Below, piece by piece: positions 7,896 to 17,026 of a stretch of 64,000 nucleotides of DNA. Under the pieces are notes generated by a model that did not search any database, had not been told where the DNA came from, and worked only from the letters and a program-made list of their open reading frames with translations. The first letter of the stretch is position 1; every line of letters begins with the position of its first letter. The position numbers and the translations under genes are program-made. The DNA is from Microbulbifer sp. VAAF005 (GTDB lineage: Bacteria; Pseudomonadota; Gammaproteobacteria; Pseudomonadales; Cellvibrionaceae): assembly GCF_030012985.1 (NCBI RefSeq), contig NZ_CP120233.1:682001-746000 (forward strand). Reading direction: 5' to 3'.

Positions 7896-9536
7896 CTACA
7901 ACTTACTCGACAACTCGCGAATTTCATGATTCAGGATACGGTCGTTGTGACTGTAATCCACAGGCACATCCACCAGGTGTACCCCACCCGCCCTGCAACA
8001 TTTTTCTATCATCGGTTTAAACTCATCCGTGGCGGTTATTCTGTGGCCATGAGCACCATAGGATTTTGCGTAATCGACAAAATCAGGATTACCAAAATCC
8101 AGGCCAAAGTCATCAAACTCCATCATCGCCTGCTTCCACTTGATCATACCGTAGGCATCATCGCGCAAAATAAGTACGATAAGGTCAAGTTTTAAGCGAA
8201 CCGCCGTTTCAATCTCCTGGGAGTTCATCATAAAGCCCCCATCCCCACAGATAGCGACCACACGGCGGTCTGGGCACACCAACTTGGCAGCCATTGCCGA
8301 AGGCAAGCCCGCCCCCATCGTTGCCAGTGCGTTGTCGAGCAGCACGGTATTGGGGGCTAAAGCCGGGTAATTTCGCGCGAACCATATTTTGAACATGCCA
8401 TTATCAAGCGCAATAATGCCCTTCTCCGGCATTACTTCGCGGAGGTCTTTCACCAGTCGTTGCGGACGAATTGGGAAAGTGGTGGTATTTGAGCCCTCCT
8501 GGATATGCTTTTGAAGCGCGGCACGGATACGGTGCGCATCGGTAAAGCTCCAGTGATCCTGGGGTTCCAAGTGCTGGTCCAGCTGCCACAAGCTGTTGGC
8601 AATATCGCCAACCACCTCTATCTGCGGAAAGTAGACCGGATCCACCTGCGCTGAATTGAAGTTGATATGTACAACTTCCGGGCCACCGGGACGCATAAAG
8701 AAAGGCGGCTTTTCTACAACATCGTGGCCCACATTGATAATCAGGTCGGCCTGCTCAATGGCTCGGTGAACAAAATCCCCATCGGATAGCGCGGTATTAC
8801 CAATAAAGTGCGGGCCCGACTCATCAATTACTCCCTTACCCATCTGAGTTGTCACTACCGGAATACCCAGCTTGTCGACAAACTTGCGCAACATTTTGGC
8901 GGTTAATTTACGGTTTGCGCCTGCTCCCACCAACAGTAGTGGTTTACGGGATGCCGCAATCGCTTCTGCAGCTTTGCGCACCGCCTTCTCTTCGGCAATT
9001 GGCCTGCGGTTATAGCTGGGCTCCAAGACCGGCATGGTGGAGTGTTCACGGGCAATATCTTCAGGAAATTCCAAGTGGGTTGCCCCCGGCCGCTCCTCTT
9101 CAGATTGCCGAAAGGCTTCACGGACATGAGCTGGCACATAGTCGCCCCCCACGATTGTCTTGGTGAATTTGGTCAGGGGGCGCATCATGTCAACAATATC
9201 AATAATCTGAAACTGCCCTTGCTTGGAACTTTTGATAGGTTTTTGACCGGTGACCATCACCATCGGCATTCCACCGAGCTGGGCATAAGCTGCGGCAGTC
9301 ACCAGATTCGTGGCCCCCGGACCTAAAGTAGACATACAGACACCTGGCTTGCCCGTAAGCCGACCATAGGTGGCAGCCATAAAACCGGCACCCTGTTCAT
9401 GGCGCGTGACAATTAGTTTTATCTTTGAGCCCCGCAAAGACTCCAGCATATCCAGGTTTTCCTCACCAGGAATCGCGAAGATATACTCAACGCCCTCTTT
9501 CTCCAGGGCACGAATAAAAAGGTCCGATGCTTTCAT
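7896..9536 (-). CDS. Acetolactate synthase large subunit (thiamine-PP enzyme, catabolic-like)
   Basis: The 546-residue ThDP enzyme has three domains. The N-terminal PYR domain carries the catalytic glutamate (VTRHEQGAGF, ~residue 48). A central transhydrogenase-like domain follows. The C-terminal PP domain has the GDGGFMMNSQEIETAVRL Mg-ThDP motif (~430). It condenses two pyruvates to acetolactate. No small regulatory subunit gene is adjacent, and the length and ending resemble catabolic AlsS-type enzymes, so acetoin formation is possible; no acetolactate decarboxylase is nearby. ATG at 9536 has an AGGAG SD. Other ThDP decarboxylases such as glyoxylate carboligase are a less likely alternative. 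Confidence 0.82.
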   Translation of the reverse strand: MKASDLFIRALEKEGVEYIFAIPGEENLDMLESLRGSKIKLIVTRHEQGAGFMAATYGRLTGKPGVCMSTLGPGATNLVTAAAYAQLGGMPMVMVTGQKPIKSSKQGQFQIIDIVDMMRPLTKFTKTIVGGDYVPAHVREAFRQSEEERPGATHLEFPEDIAREHSTMPVLEPSYNRRPIAEEKAVRKAAEAIAASRKPLLLVGAGANRKLTAKMLRKFVDKLGIPVVTTQMGKGVIDESGPHFIGNTALSDGDFVHRAIEQADLIINVGHDVVEKPPFFMRPGGPEVVHINFNSAQVDPVYFPQIEVVGDIANSLWQLDQHLEPQDHWSFTDAHRIRAALQKHIQEGSNTTTFPIRPQRLVKDLREVMPEKGIIALDNGMFKIWFARNYPALAPNTVLLDNALATMGAGLPSAMAAKLVCPDRRVVAICGDGGFMMNSQEIETAVRLKLDLIVLILRDDAYGMIKWKQAMMEFDDFGLDFGNPDFVDYAKSYGAHGHRITATDEFKPMIEKCCRAGGVHLVDVPVDYSHNDRILNHEIRELSSKL

Positions 9537-9840
9537 TGGGGAGGCTCCTGTAGTCCCGCCTTACTAACAATAAGATCCCCGCCAAAAGAGCTGTTTTTAT
9601 AACTGCCTGACACGATTGCTCAATTACGCGGATACCTCTCTTACATCTCACTTTATCGGCTCGTAAGTTTGCACCCTGCACAGTAGCTCACATGGTGCCT
9701 TGGTAATGTATTGCTAAGATCAGTCTCAGGGAAAATTAATTTCTTGCGCGCTGATATCCACCATCCAAGTGATGACAGCAAACTCCCTGATAAGTCTTAA
9801 ATCACTGCCTTTGTATGACACCGGATGATAAGAGTTGCAA
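9537..9840. other. Divergent promoter region between acetolactate synthase and kup
   Basis: About 300 bp between two divergently transcribed genes. I see the AGGAG SD of the minus-strand gene at its right edge and no other clear motif, repeat or RNA structure. Confidence 0.4.
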
Positions 9841-11730
9841 ATGGAATCTCGCTCAGAAGGCGCAAGAAAACACTGGGTTCTATCACTTGCCGCTCTCGGG
9901 GTTGTATTTGGTGATATCGGCACTAGCCCACTCTACGCCTTTAAACTGATTTTCCATCCCCGGTTTGGAATTCCCCATAACACCGAAACCATTATTGGTG
10001 GGGTCTCTGCTGTCTTCTGGGCACTTACCCTCATTGTCACTATTAAGTACGTCATATTGGTAATGCGCCTGGACAACCGAGGGGAAGGTGGGATCATGGC
10101 GCTGATGACACTGGCCCTAGAAGCGACAAAAGGGCGAGAATTATTAAGAAAGCTCATTATCGGCGGCGGGATCTGTGGGGCGGCACTATTTTTTGGTGAT
10201 GCCGTTATCACACCAGCCATCTCCGTACTCTCCGCAGTCGAAGGACTGGAGATAGTCAACAAGACTCTAAAACCGTTTATCCTGCCAATTTCTATCGGCA
10301 TACTCTTTGGATTGTTTTTTGTACAGCGCTTCGGCACCGAAACCGTAGGGAAACTGTTCGGCCCGATTACCGCCATCTGGTTCTTAGTTTTGCTGCTCGC
10401 GGGCCTTTACTGGGTGCTCCAGAACCCTGTAATCCTCCACTCCATTAATCCCCTGCATGCTGTGAGCTTCCTCACTAACCATGGCATGGCTTCATTCTGG
10501 ATATTAGGTGCAGTGTTACTGGTGTTTACCGGAGGAGAGGCTCTATATACCGACATGGGGCATTTTGGACGCATGCCTATAAGAATTGCCTGGATAGGTT
10601 TGGTGTTCCCCGCCCTGGTGTTGAACTATATGGGACAGGGCGCTCTACTTATTAGTGACACCTCTGCGGTAGACAACCCCTTTTACCGGATGTACCCGGA
10701 CTGGTCGCTCTACCCAATGATTATTCTTGCAACTGTAGCAACCTGCATCGCTTCCCAGGCCTGTATCTCGGGGACCTTCTCCCTGACAAAACAAGGAATC
10801 CAGCTTGGCTTGATGCCCCGTTTTGCCATCCGGCACACGTCATCAGCACTCGCGGGACAAGTCTACATGCCCGGCGTCAATTACCTATTAATGACAGCGG
10901 TAATACTGGTGGCAATTCTCTTTGGAAGCTCAGTCCACCTTGCCAGTGCTTATGGTGTGTCAGTGAGTGGTGCAATGTTGATTACCTCCTGTATTGCAGC
11001 AATCGTTTATCGCCACTACCTCAAATACAACTTGATAATTTGCTTGGCTGTCGGCTCATTCTTTGCCTTTATTGATTTTGCCTTTGTTGCTTCAAACCTG
11101 GCAAAGATTGGCCACGGGGGTTGGTTCTCTATTAGTTTAGCCGCCTTTATTGCGATGCTGATGATTACTTGGAGAGATGGAAAAAAAGCAATAAATTGTT
11201 ACTTGCAGGGTAAGAATTATAAATTGGAACCCTATTTAAACTCACTTTTTGATAATCCCCCATTACGAGTACCTGGAACAGCGATATTTGTGGGAACCAA
11301 TCAACTCTTTGTACCTCATGCCCTGATATACAATTTGAAACATAACAGTGTCCTTCACGAAAAGAACCTTTTCCTAACCGTTACGTCGGCCAACACCCCA
11401 AAAGTACTCCCAAAGAACCGAGCAATCATTAGCAAGATAAGAGAGGGATGTTTCAGGCTAATCTTACGCTATGGATATATGGAACGCCCAGATGTCGAAG
11501 GAGCCATAAATAAACTCAACAAAATGCACCTTTTGGATATAGATCCAAGTAAGTCTTCTTTCTTTACCTGCCGATACAATATATTTCCTGTTAAAGGCGG
11601 CTATAGCAAGATGGCAAATTGGAGAGAGCGAATCTTTGCCGCCATGGTAAGGAATTCAAGCAGTACTATAGACTATTACCGTATTCCAGCGAATCGGACT
11701 GTCGAAGTACAAGAGAATATAATGATCTGA
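9841..11730 (+). CDS. kup: KUP-family potassium uptake transporter
   Basis: A 629-residue transporter opening with LSLAALGVVFGDIGTSPLYA, the KUP/HAK/KT signature, then DNRGEGGIMALM, GGGICGAALFFGDAVITPAI and about twelve membrane helices to residue ~440. A soluble C-terminal domain of ~180 residues follows. It imports K+ with protons across the inner membrane. The frame begins at TTG 9835, but ATG 9841 is the better start (MESRSEGARKHW). It is divergent from the acetolactate synthase gene and convergent with the DUF2059 gene across a nested hairpin. Confidence 0.93.
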   Translation: MESRSEGARKHWVLSLAALGVVFGDIGTSPLYAFKLIFHPRFGIPHNTETIIGGVSAVFWALTLIVTIKYVILVMRLDNRGEGGIMALMTLALEATKGRELLRKLIIGGGICGAALFFGDAVITPAISVLSAVEGLEIVNKTLKPFILPISIGILFGLFFVQRFGTETVGKLFGPITAIWFLVLLLAGLYWVLQNPVILHSINPLHAVSFLTNHGMASFWILGAVLLVFTGGEALYTDMGHFGRMPIRIAWIGLVFPALVLNYMGQGALLISDTSAVDNPFYRMYPDWSLYPMIILATVATCIASQACISGTFSLTKQGIQLGLMPRFAIRHTSSALAGQVYMPGVNYLLMTAVILVAILFGSSVHLASAYGVSVSGAMLITSCIAAIVYRHYLKYNLIICLAVGSFFAFIDFAFVASNLAKIGHGGWFSISLAAFIAMLMITWRDGKKAINCYLQGKNYKLEPYLNSLFDNPPLRVPGTAIFVGTNQLFVPHALIYNLKHNSVLHEKNLFLTVTSANTPKVLPKNRAIISKIREGCFRLILRYGYMERPDVEGAINKLNKMHLLDIDPSKSSFFTCRYNIFPVKGGYSKMANWRERIFAAMVRNSSSTIDYYRIPANRTVEVQENIMI

Positions 11731-11775
11731 ATTTAAAAGTTATTTTATCAAATAGCTGACAAGCCTATGAGACTC

Positions 11776-11874
11776 TTTAGGGGGTAGAGTGGAAGGGTTA
11801 AAGTGTGATGGTTATACCGCCTGCTTCCTTTACAGCTAATATGGATGCAGGCGGTAAGCCTAGAACCCCCTAAA
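11776..11874. repeat. Nested perfect inverted repeats between convergent genes
   Basis: The outer arms TTTAGGGGGT (11776-11785) and ACCCCCTAAA (11865-11874) are perfect 10-bp complements. Inside them TACCGCCTGC (11815-11824) and GCAGGCGGTA (11847-11856) are another perfect 10-bp pair. The structure sits between kup and a convergent gene and may be a bidirectional terminator or a small palindromic repeat element. Confidence 0.65.
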
Positions 11875-11923
11875 TGCTCTAATTAAGAAATATAAAGATA
11901 TTCAGGAGTTCTCTACCTTATAA

Positions 11924-12751
11924 TCAGTTCGCTTCGCTCTTAAGTATAGAAATCGTATCACCGGACCAACGGCCGATTACTTGTGTTAGAGCTTTGTTAA
12001 GCCCTGCCATTGAAGAGGAGTTGAATTTTTTGGCTTCTGGTTGACTCAAGAACTCCTCATATTTCGCTAAGCTTGCATCGTCTAAGCCTTGATAAGTTTG
12101 CACGAAAGAGAGAGTAATAAATTGCTCAACATTTTGACGCATCTGGGGCTTCATTGCCTCCATTTGCGCCTTATAAGCATCCAGATTGATCTCTTGTCCG
12201 GGAGCCATCACTGCCATCACTGCGGAATAGACAGCAATACTCGTAGAGATCTGCATCTCCATCGCCATATCGGTAGCACCAACAAGCTGATCAATACGAG
12301 TTGCCATTTCAACGCGCTTTGTGTCAGCCATCAACTGCTGAGCATTAGCCATCAAATTCTGGAATGCCTCTTCAGAGCTTCCTTCCTCTTCAGCCTTGGT
12401 AATTTTCTTACCGATATCTGACTCATACCAAGCCAATAAGACCTCAACATCTTTATCGGTCAGAGAAGTACTCAGTGACGAGCGCACTTCACCCATAATG
12501 ATGGACGGTAAAATCGTATTATCTGCACTTTCAAGAATCTTTTGCAGTTTATCCTGAGGAATTGGTACACCCTGCTGTATGCCTTCCGCAAATCCAGATT
12601 TTACTAGCTCAGGAAACCCCTCAGCTTGCTTAGTGAAACCCGATACAAGCAGAAGCTTATCCAAATTGGCAACTTTATCGCCAGCCAGGCATAATGAGCA
12701 AAAGGTGCTGATGAGTAGAGCAAATATAACTTTTACAGCTTGAGTTCCCAT
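11924..12751 (-). CDS. Secreted DUF2059-family protein
   Basis: About 275 residues with a cleavable signal (MGTQAVKVIFALLISTFCSL, then CLAG). A helical body follows with the DUF2059-like pattern of a C-terminal ~60 residues (FITLSFVQTYQGLDDASLAKYEEFL) after an ALPxL-like first half. The function of the family is unknown; it is periplasmic by signal. The frame extends to ATG 12763, but ATG 12751 has GGAG six bases upstream, so I chose it. It is the last gene before the kup-side hairpin and lies 117 bp from the beta-lactamase gene on the same strand. Confidence 0.75.
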   Translation of the reverse strand: MGTQAVKVIFALLISTFCSLCLAGDKVANLDKLLLVSGFTKQAEGFPELVKSGFAEGIQQGVPIPQDKLQKILESADNTILPSIIMGEVRSSLSTSLTDKDVEVLLAWYESDIGKKITKAEEEGSSEEAFQNLMANAQQLMADTKRVEMATRIDQLVGATDMAMEMQISTSIAVYSAVMAVMAPGQEINLDAYKAQMEAMKPQMRQNVEQFITLSFVQTYQGLDDASLAKYEEFLSQPEAKKFNSSSMAGLNKALTQVIGRWSGDTISILKSEAN

Positions 12752-12868
12752 AGGAAGCTCCATATGAAAGTGAATTTGATCGCCATTATGCCGATTGACT
12801 CACAACAATCAATCAAAAAGCACTAACCATTGCAAAAACAAACGTACCACAGCTTCGCTATAAAGAGC

Positions 12869-13654
12869 CTAAATAACCCCCAACTCAGATAGTTTTTTTC
12901 TGGCAATTTCAATTCTTTTCTTTTGTACTTCCCGAAAACTGCTGCCATCTATGTTAATCGCAAAATAATGAATATTGTTATTGGACTCTACAATTCCAAT
13001 ATACCAGCCTAAAGCCTTATTCTTAGCTAATGGCCCTCCTCCTGTTTTTGCATATAACTTATAGGTATCAGTCTCCTCTACCAGCATCACTTCTTTAAAT
13101 TTATCTATAGCTGACTGCGATACAGGTAATTGACCAGTAAATAAACGCTCCAGGAAGTCTACCTGCTCCAACGCTGATATTTTGATACTCTCATTGAGCC
13201 AGAAGGTATCAATACCAGACGAAGCATCCCGATTACCATAATTAAAACCTGCCAAATACCGATTCATTCTCTTAGCGCCAATCTCCGTTGCTAATTGCTG
13301 ATAGATCGGAACCGCTGAATTTTGAAATGCTTCGCGAATTGTCAAAGGCCTTTCTGACCAGATTGCAGGCCACCACGCTTTAGCCGGGTATTTGTCATGA
13401 TTATAGGTTAGCTCTTGTAACAGGTTCTCAACTAAACCCAAGTCAAGTGCAATAAGGGTATTGGGAACCTTAAAAGTAGAGAATGGTGTGAACTGCCTGG
13501 CTGCCCTCTCCCTATTGATTACCGTATATTCAGAAGTTCGACTATTCTTAAGCACGAAAGCACATAGCTTTCCGCATGAGATTTCATCTTCAGCTATCAC
13601 CGAGCTACTGACACCAAAAACAAAAACTGCAATAAACCATTTAAAGCGCCTCAA
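12869..13654 (-). CDS. Class D (OXA-type) beta-lactamase
   Basis: The 261-residue periplasmic serine beta-lactamase has a signal peptide (to ~residue 21). All class D signatures are present: STFK (~58-61) with the serine nucleophile and the lysine normally carboxylated, SAV (~109-111), YGN (~139-141) and KTGGG (~205). It would hydrolyse penicillins; the range cannot be told. It does not resemble OXA-48 or OXA-23 closely in the omega-loop region and carries an unusual WWPAIW run before SAV. No transposon or integron lies around it, so it looks like a resident chromosomal gene. Confidence 0.92.
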   Translation of the reverse strand: MRRFKWFIAVFVFGVSSSVIAEDEISCGKLCAFVLKNSRTSEYTVINRERAARQFTPFSTFKVPNTLIALDLGLVENLLQELTYNHDKYPAKAWWPAIWSERPLTIREAFQNSAVPIYQQLATEIGAKRMNRYLAGFNYGNRDASSGIDTFWLNESIKISALEQVDFLERLFTGQLPVSQSAIDKFKEVMLVEETDTYKLYAKTGGGPLAKNKALGWYIGIVESNNNIHYFAINIDGSSFREVQKKRIEIARKKLSELGVI

Positions 13655-14044
13655 TCTAAATCTCCTTTATTTAAAGTATGTAGCTACCCAAAAGATATTA
13701 ACATGCTCCATTACAATTTATGGAGTAATACATCTATTTAATGAAACTTCTTGAAGTAAAACCACACTGGAAAGGAGTCATTTAGTAAGTCTCGCAATAG
13801 ACTTGATGTATGCTCAGGAAAATAAATGCCAAAAATATCGCCGCATATACAATGAGGAACGGCATTAGAGTAGTACATATAAATCCACAACTAAAACAGT
13901 TGATATCACATACACAATCCCAGTTACACTTCCATCAAACAGGAATTGCACGCCTGGAAAAGCCTTACCTCACAAGAAAGCTCAAAATCAACGCTATTAT
14001 GCATTAGCAATAAGTTTGTCTTTCAAAAAATTGAGAACTTGATA
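13655..14044. other. Divergent intergenic region, AT-rich
   Basis: 390 bp between the OXA gene and the isochorismatase gene. Short open frames on the plus strand have no SD and no recognisable content. No operator, repeat or RNA was found. Confidence 0.4.
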
Positions 14045-14776
14045 ATGAGTATTCCTGGAACCAACGACTCACAGGATAAAAATGGTCCCGTGAAAGCACA
14101 CCCTTATGACTGGCCATTTAATGGTGATCTGCGCCCAGAAAATACCGCCCTTGTCATTATCGACATGCAAGTTGATTTTTGCGGCGAAGGCGGGTATGTA
14201 GACAAAATGGGGTATGATTTAGAGGCAATGCGCCGGCCAATACAACCCATTAGAACCATCTTAAATACTATGCGCGCGGAGAACTATTACATTATTTTCA
14301 CTAGAGAGGGGCATCGCCCTGACCTCTCTGACCTCCCTCCCAATAAGCTTTGGCGGTCGCGCCAAATAGCTGCAGGAATCGGGGATCAGGGCCCTCTGGG
14401 AAGAATTCTCGTTCGAGGAGAACCCGGCTGGGAAATCATCTCAGAACTGGAACCACTTCCAGGCGAAGTAATTATAGATAAACCCGGCAAAGGATCATTC
14501 TTTGCAACTGACCTGGAACTTATATTAGAGCTGCGAAATATTCAAAACCTAATTCTTGTTGGTGTGACTACTGATGTCTGTGTTCATACCACAATGAGAG
14601 AGGCGAATGATCGAGGGTTTGAGTGCATCACACTAACAGACTGTACAGGTGCTACAGACATCGTTAATCATGGTGCAGCCCTGAAAATGATTACTATGCA
14701 AGGGGGCGTTTTTGGCGCATACACTGACAGTAAGAAGTTTTTGAAAGGTTTAACTGAAGCCTCTAAAAGCAGGTAA
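14045..14776 (+). CDS. biuH: Isochorismatase-family amidohydrolase, biuret hydrolase-like
   Basis: The 243-residue cysteine hydrolase has the triad Asp in LVIIDMQVDF (~40), Lys in DKPGKGSF (~140) and Cys in TTDVCVHTTMREANDRG (~177). The opening PYDWPFNGDLRPENTALVII and the stretches YDLEAMRRPI, TREGHRPDLSDLPPNK and AAGIGDQGPLGRIL closely recall characterised biuret amidohydrolase of Rhizobium, which splits biuret to urea-1-carboxylate. The start ATG 14045 fits this family; a longer frame to 13946 has no SD. No cyanuric acid or allophanate genes are nearby, so another amide substrate is possible. Confidence 0.75.
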   Translation: MSIPGTNDSQDKNGPVKAHPYDWPFNGDLRPENTALVIIDMQVDFCGEGGYVDKMGYDLEAMRRPIQPIRTILNTMRAENYYIIFTREGHRPDLSDLPPNKLWRSRQIAAGIGDQGPLGRILVRGEPGWEIISELEPLPGEVIIDKPGKGSFFATDLELILELRNIQNLILVGVTTDVCVHTTMREANDRGFECITLTDCTGATDIVNHGAALKMITMQGGVFGAYTDSKKFLKGLTEASKSR

Positions 14777-14780
14777 GGGG

Positions 14781-14802
14781 GAGCCCTGTGCAACTTGGGC
14801 TC
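14781..14802. terminator. Hairpin between convergent genes
   Basis: GAGCCC (14781-14786) pairs with GGGCTC (14797-14802), 4 bp after the isochorismatase stop and just before the end of the convergent DUF4166 gene. There is no strong T-run. Confidence 0.45.
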
Positions 14803-14822
14803 TCATACAACAGTACTTCTAC

Positions 14823-15344
14823 TCAACTTGCCGCCCTAACATGCAGCTCTCCAGCATATGACAAGATGAACCCCACTAAAAACATGTGCACACTGACACT
14901 GAATTGATACCGCCCTTCACTTTCTGTTTCATATGCCTTGACTTTGGGCCAAAGAAATTTGGGCAAAGCTATACCTAATAGCTTCGTTTTCGAAAACTGA
15001 TATTCAAGTGCTCCGTTGACATTATGAGCGGTAAACTGCATTTCCAAAGGGCCTATCCTTTCCACCAGGTAATTTTTTTCTGAATAAAATGATGAACTCA
15101 TCTTGAACCCATCGAAATCTCTCACCCAATCCATCCGATCGGAAAAGTGCCCACAATCAACAACTAACTGCGAACTTGAACTCGCCTTCGGAAATCGAAA
15201 TATTGAACAAATAGTATTCGCAATAACTCCACCTCGCTTGACTACAACAGAACCCTCAAACCTCTTCACCCCAGTGTGTGCAAATTGCAACAGTGGAGAT
15301 AATTCATTGAATGAGGACCCCATATGAGCAGAAAGTATGTTCAA
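14823..15344 (-). CDS. DUF4166 domain protein
   Basis: 173 residues with the DUF4166 pattern: LLQFAHTGVKRFEGSVVVKRG at the start, an FSDRMDWVRDFDG segment near 70-80, YLVERIGPLEMQF near 95 and a C-terminal KLLGIALPKFLWPKVKAYE with a final hydrophobic strand. Function unknown; the family often sits on membrane-associated or saccharopine-dehydrogenase-like proteins. The TTG start at 15344 is backed by AGGAG seven bases upstream; an ATG at 15323 is the alternative. It is convergent with the isochorismatase gene. Confidence 0.75.
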   Translation of the reverse strand: MNILSAHMGSSFNELSPLLQFAHTGVKRFEGSVVVKRGGVIANTICSIFRFPKASSSSQLVVDCGHFSDRMDWVRDFDGFKMSSSFYSEKNYLVERIGPLEMQFTAHNVNGALEYQFSKTKLLGIALPKFLWPKVKAYETESEGRYQFSVSVHMFLVGFILSYAGELHVRAAS

Positions 15345-15399
15345 TATTCACTCCTATTCCTATTCACGTCCTTTACCCACAGTACCATCTATACAGGTA

Positions 15400-15431
15400 G
15401 CTGGCAGGCTGCAAATATTCAACCTGCCAGC
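15400..15431 (-). terminator. 9-bp inverted repeat downstream of the subtilase gene
   Basis: GCTGGCAGG (15400-15408) and CCTGCCAGC (15423-15431) are perfect complements with a 14-base loop, about 35 bp after the subtilase stop on the minus strand. No U-tract follows, so it may be a weak terminator. Confidence 0.4.
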
Positions 15432-15464
15432 GCACTCTCAGTCAACTCGATGACTAAATCAAGC

Positions 15465-16769
15465 TTATTTACTATTCGCTCTCAGAATAGTGCTCATAGC
15501 CCGGTGGGCGTCAACGAACCCAAGCCCGGTGTTGTGGTTACCTAACCAACTGCGGCGAGCATTATCTTTCAATGACTTGCTCACTAGTTGAGCAGCTTCT
15601 ACCCTGCTAAGGCCATAGTAGTCTGCCATTTCAAGGAGCAATAGACTCACAGCCGCTAGTTGAGGAGCGGCAAAAGAGCTACCGGACTCAAAGTTTTGAC
15701 TGGAAGCGGAATATACTGCATCGCCGGCAATAGCAAAGCTCTGCTTAATAGCCAAGGGGTTGTAACCCGGAACCGTCGCGGTAAGTGAGATCTCATTTGA
15801 GAATGGCTGGAGATTGATTGCAAAAAACAAATTTTCAGCACCGGCCTGCCCTTCATTCTGAGCAAGGAATGCCCTGATTAAATCCAGGTCATAGGTAAAG
15901 AAGCTGCCGAGTGGCGGTAGTTCCAAGCGCTCTCTCACATCGGAGTTGTTATGCTCAAGATCCGTACCTGTATTTCCCAGTGACTTGGTAAAAATCTTAC
16001 TTTGTAAAATAGCGGAAAGATGCTCTGCAAACTCTGGGTCTAGTTGGTCATTGGTGATATGGAATGCACGGCTCATATTGATCACACTAATGTCATCTCG
16101 ATACCGCATATAGGCCATTGCATCATTATAAGTTTTGCTCTCAGCACTAACGGGTACAATAGTTGCCTTAGGGGCAATATCCAAAATGATATCAATTACG
16201 GTGTTACCATGAAGGAAAGTAATGGGATCACCAAATGCAACTTCTGCTTCAATATTGGGATACTGTTCGCGCTGCTCTTGTAAGCGTGTCGGATCAAACA
16301 AATCAAAGACAGCAATTACCATACCCTCGCCATCAAAGCGCTTAGTCAAAATTTGCTGTTTCAGTTTATAACCGGGTACATGGGGAAGCAGTAACTCATT
16401 AATTGCCAATCTGAATAGATTCAGGTCGGCAATAGCGGCATCAAATTCCGGCCTGTATTGCTCCTGGTAATCTTCTGGCTGAAACGTGTACAGAAGTTCA
16501 GCTAATACAATAAATTCTGTGATTGTCTGGCCCCACTTGTGCATCAGTAATTCTTCAACCATATAGTGGGATTTTGCCATCCCCGAGTATTGATCGAATT
16601 CAGCTGCCATATACTCTTCAATAATTGGAGTTACCGGCTCTTCCCAAGGCCAGGGGGTTAATTCTTTCACAATCTCTAAGGAATCTCTGGCCTGCTCAAT
16701 ATCTGGGGTTGAAGCAAATATATTGAGGCTACCCAGCAACATTAAGATTGTTAGTATTATCCTATTCAA
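15465..16769 (-). CDS. Secreted S8-family (subtilisin-like) serine protease
   Basis: 434 residues with a short signal peptide (MNRIILTILMLLGSLNIFAS). The catalytic triad is recognisable: Asp in VIAVFDLFDP (~160), His in FLHGNTVIDIIL (~195) and Ser in ESGSSFAAPQLAA (~370), replacing the usual GTSMAAP. It is short and divergent for the family, with a helical N-terminal region of ~130 residues that could be a propeptide. The frame stays open further upstream, but TTG 16769 has AAGGAA at the right spacing and gives the clean signal, so I chose it. No immunity or maturation partner is adjacent. Confidence 0.8.
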   Translation of the reverse strand: MNRIILTILMLLGSLNIFASTPDIEQARDSLEIVKELTPWPWEEPVTPIIEEYMAAEFDQYSGMAKSHYMVEELLMHKWGQTITEFIVLAELLYTFQPEDYQEQYRPEFDAAIADLNLFRLAINELLLPHVPGYKLKQQILTKRFDGEGMVIAVFDLFDPTRLQEQREQYPNIEAEVAFGDPITFLHGNTVIDIILDIAPKATIVPVSAESKTYNDAMAYMRYRDDISVINMSRAFHITNDQLDPEFAEHLSAILQSKIFTKSLGNTGTDLEHNNSDVRERLELPPLGSFFTYDLDLIRAFLAQNEGQAGAENLFFAINLQPFSNEISLTATVPGYNPLAIKQSFAIAGDAVYSASSQNFESGSSFAAPQLAAVSLLLLEMADYYGLSRVEAAQLVSKSLKDNARRSWLGNHNTGLGFVDAHRAMSTILRANSK

Positions 16770-17026
16770 AACTATTTCCTTGTCATGAAAAATTATTAGA
16801 TAGTGTTTGTAGGCTGCTACAAGCCACGGGATATAAATAGCCCCAGTGACAGGAAAAGCTCGCAGCCTGGAAATAGGATCACGAATGGTATGGAAAGGCA
16901 ACAAAGCAAATATATATAGAAATTACAAAGCTAATATCGCCCATAAAATAAAAGATATTCGGTTACCTCTGACATCAAAATCTAGAGAAAGTCTTACTCT
17001 GAATTTGGCTCCGCCTCAGCTTCTAG

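Noticed and set aside
7800..8195. 131-aa open frame overlapping the end of the TackOD1 gene and the acetolactate synthase gene
   Set aside because: Runs antisense through a conserved enzyme gene and has no own promoter or SD.
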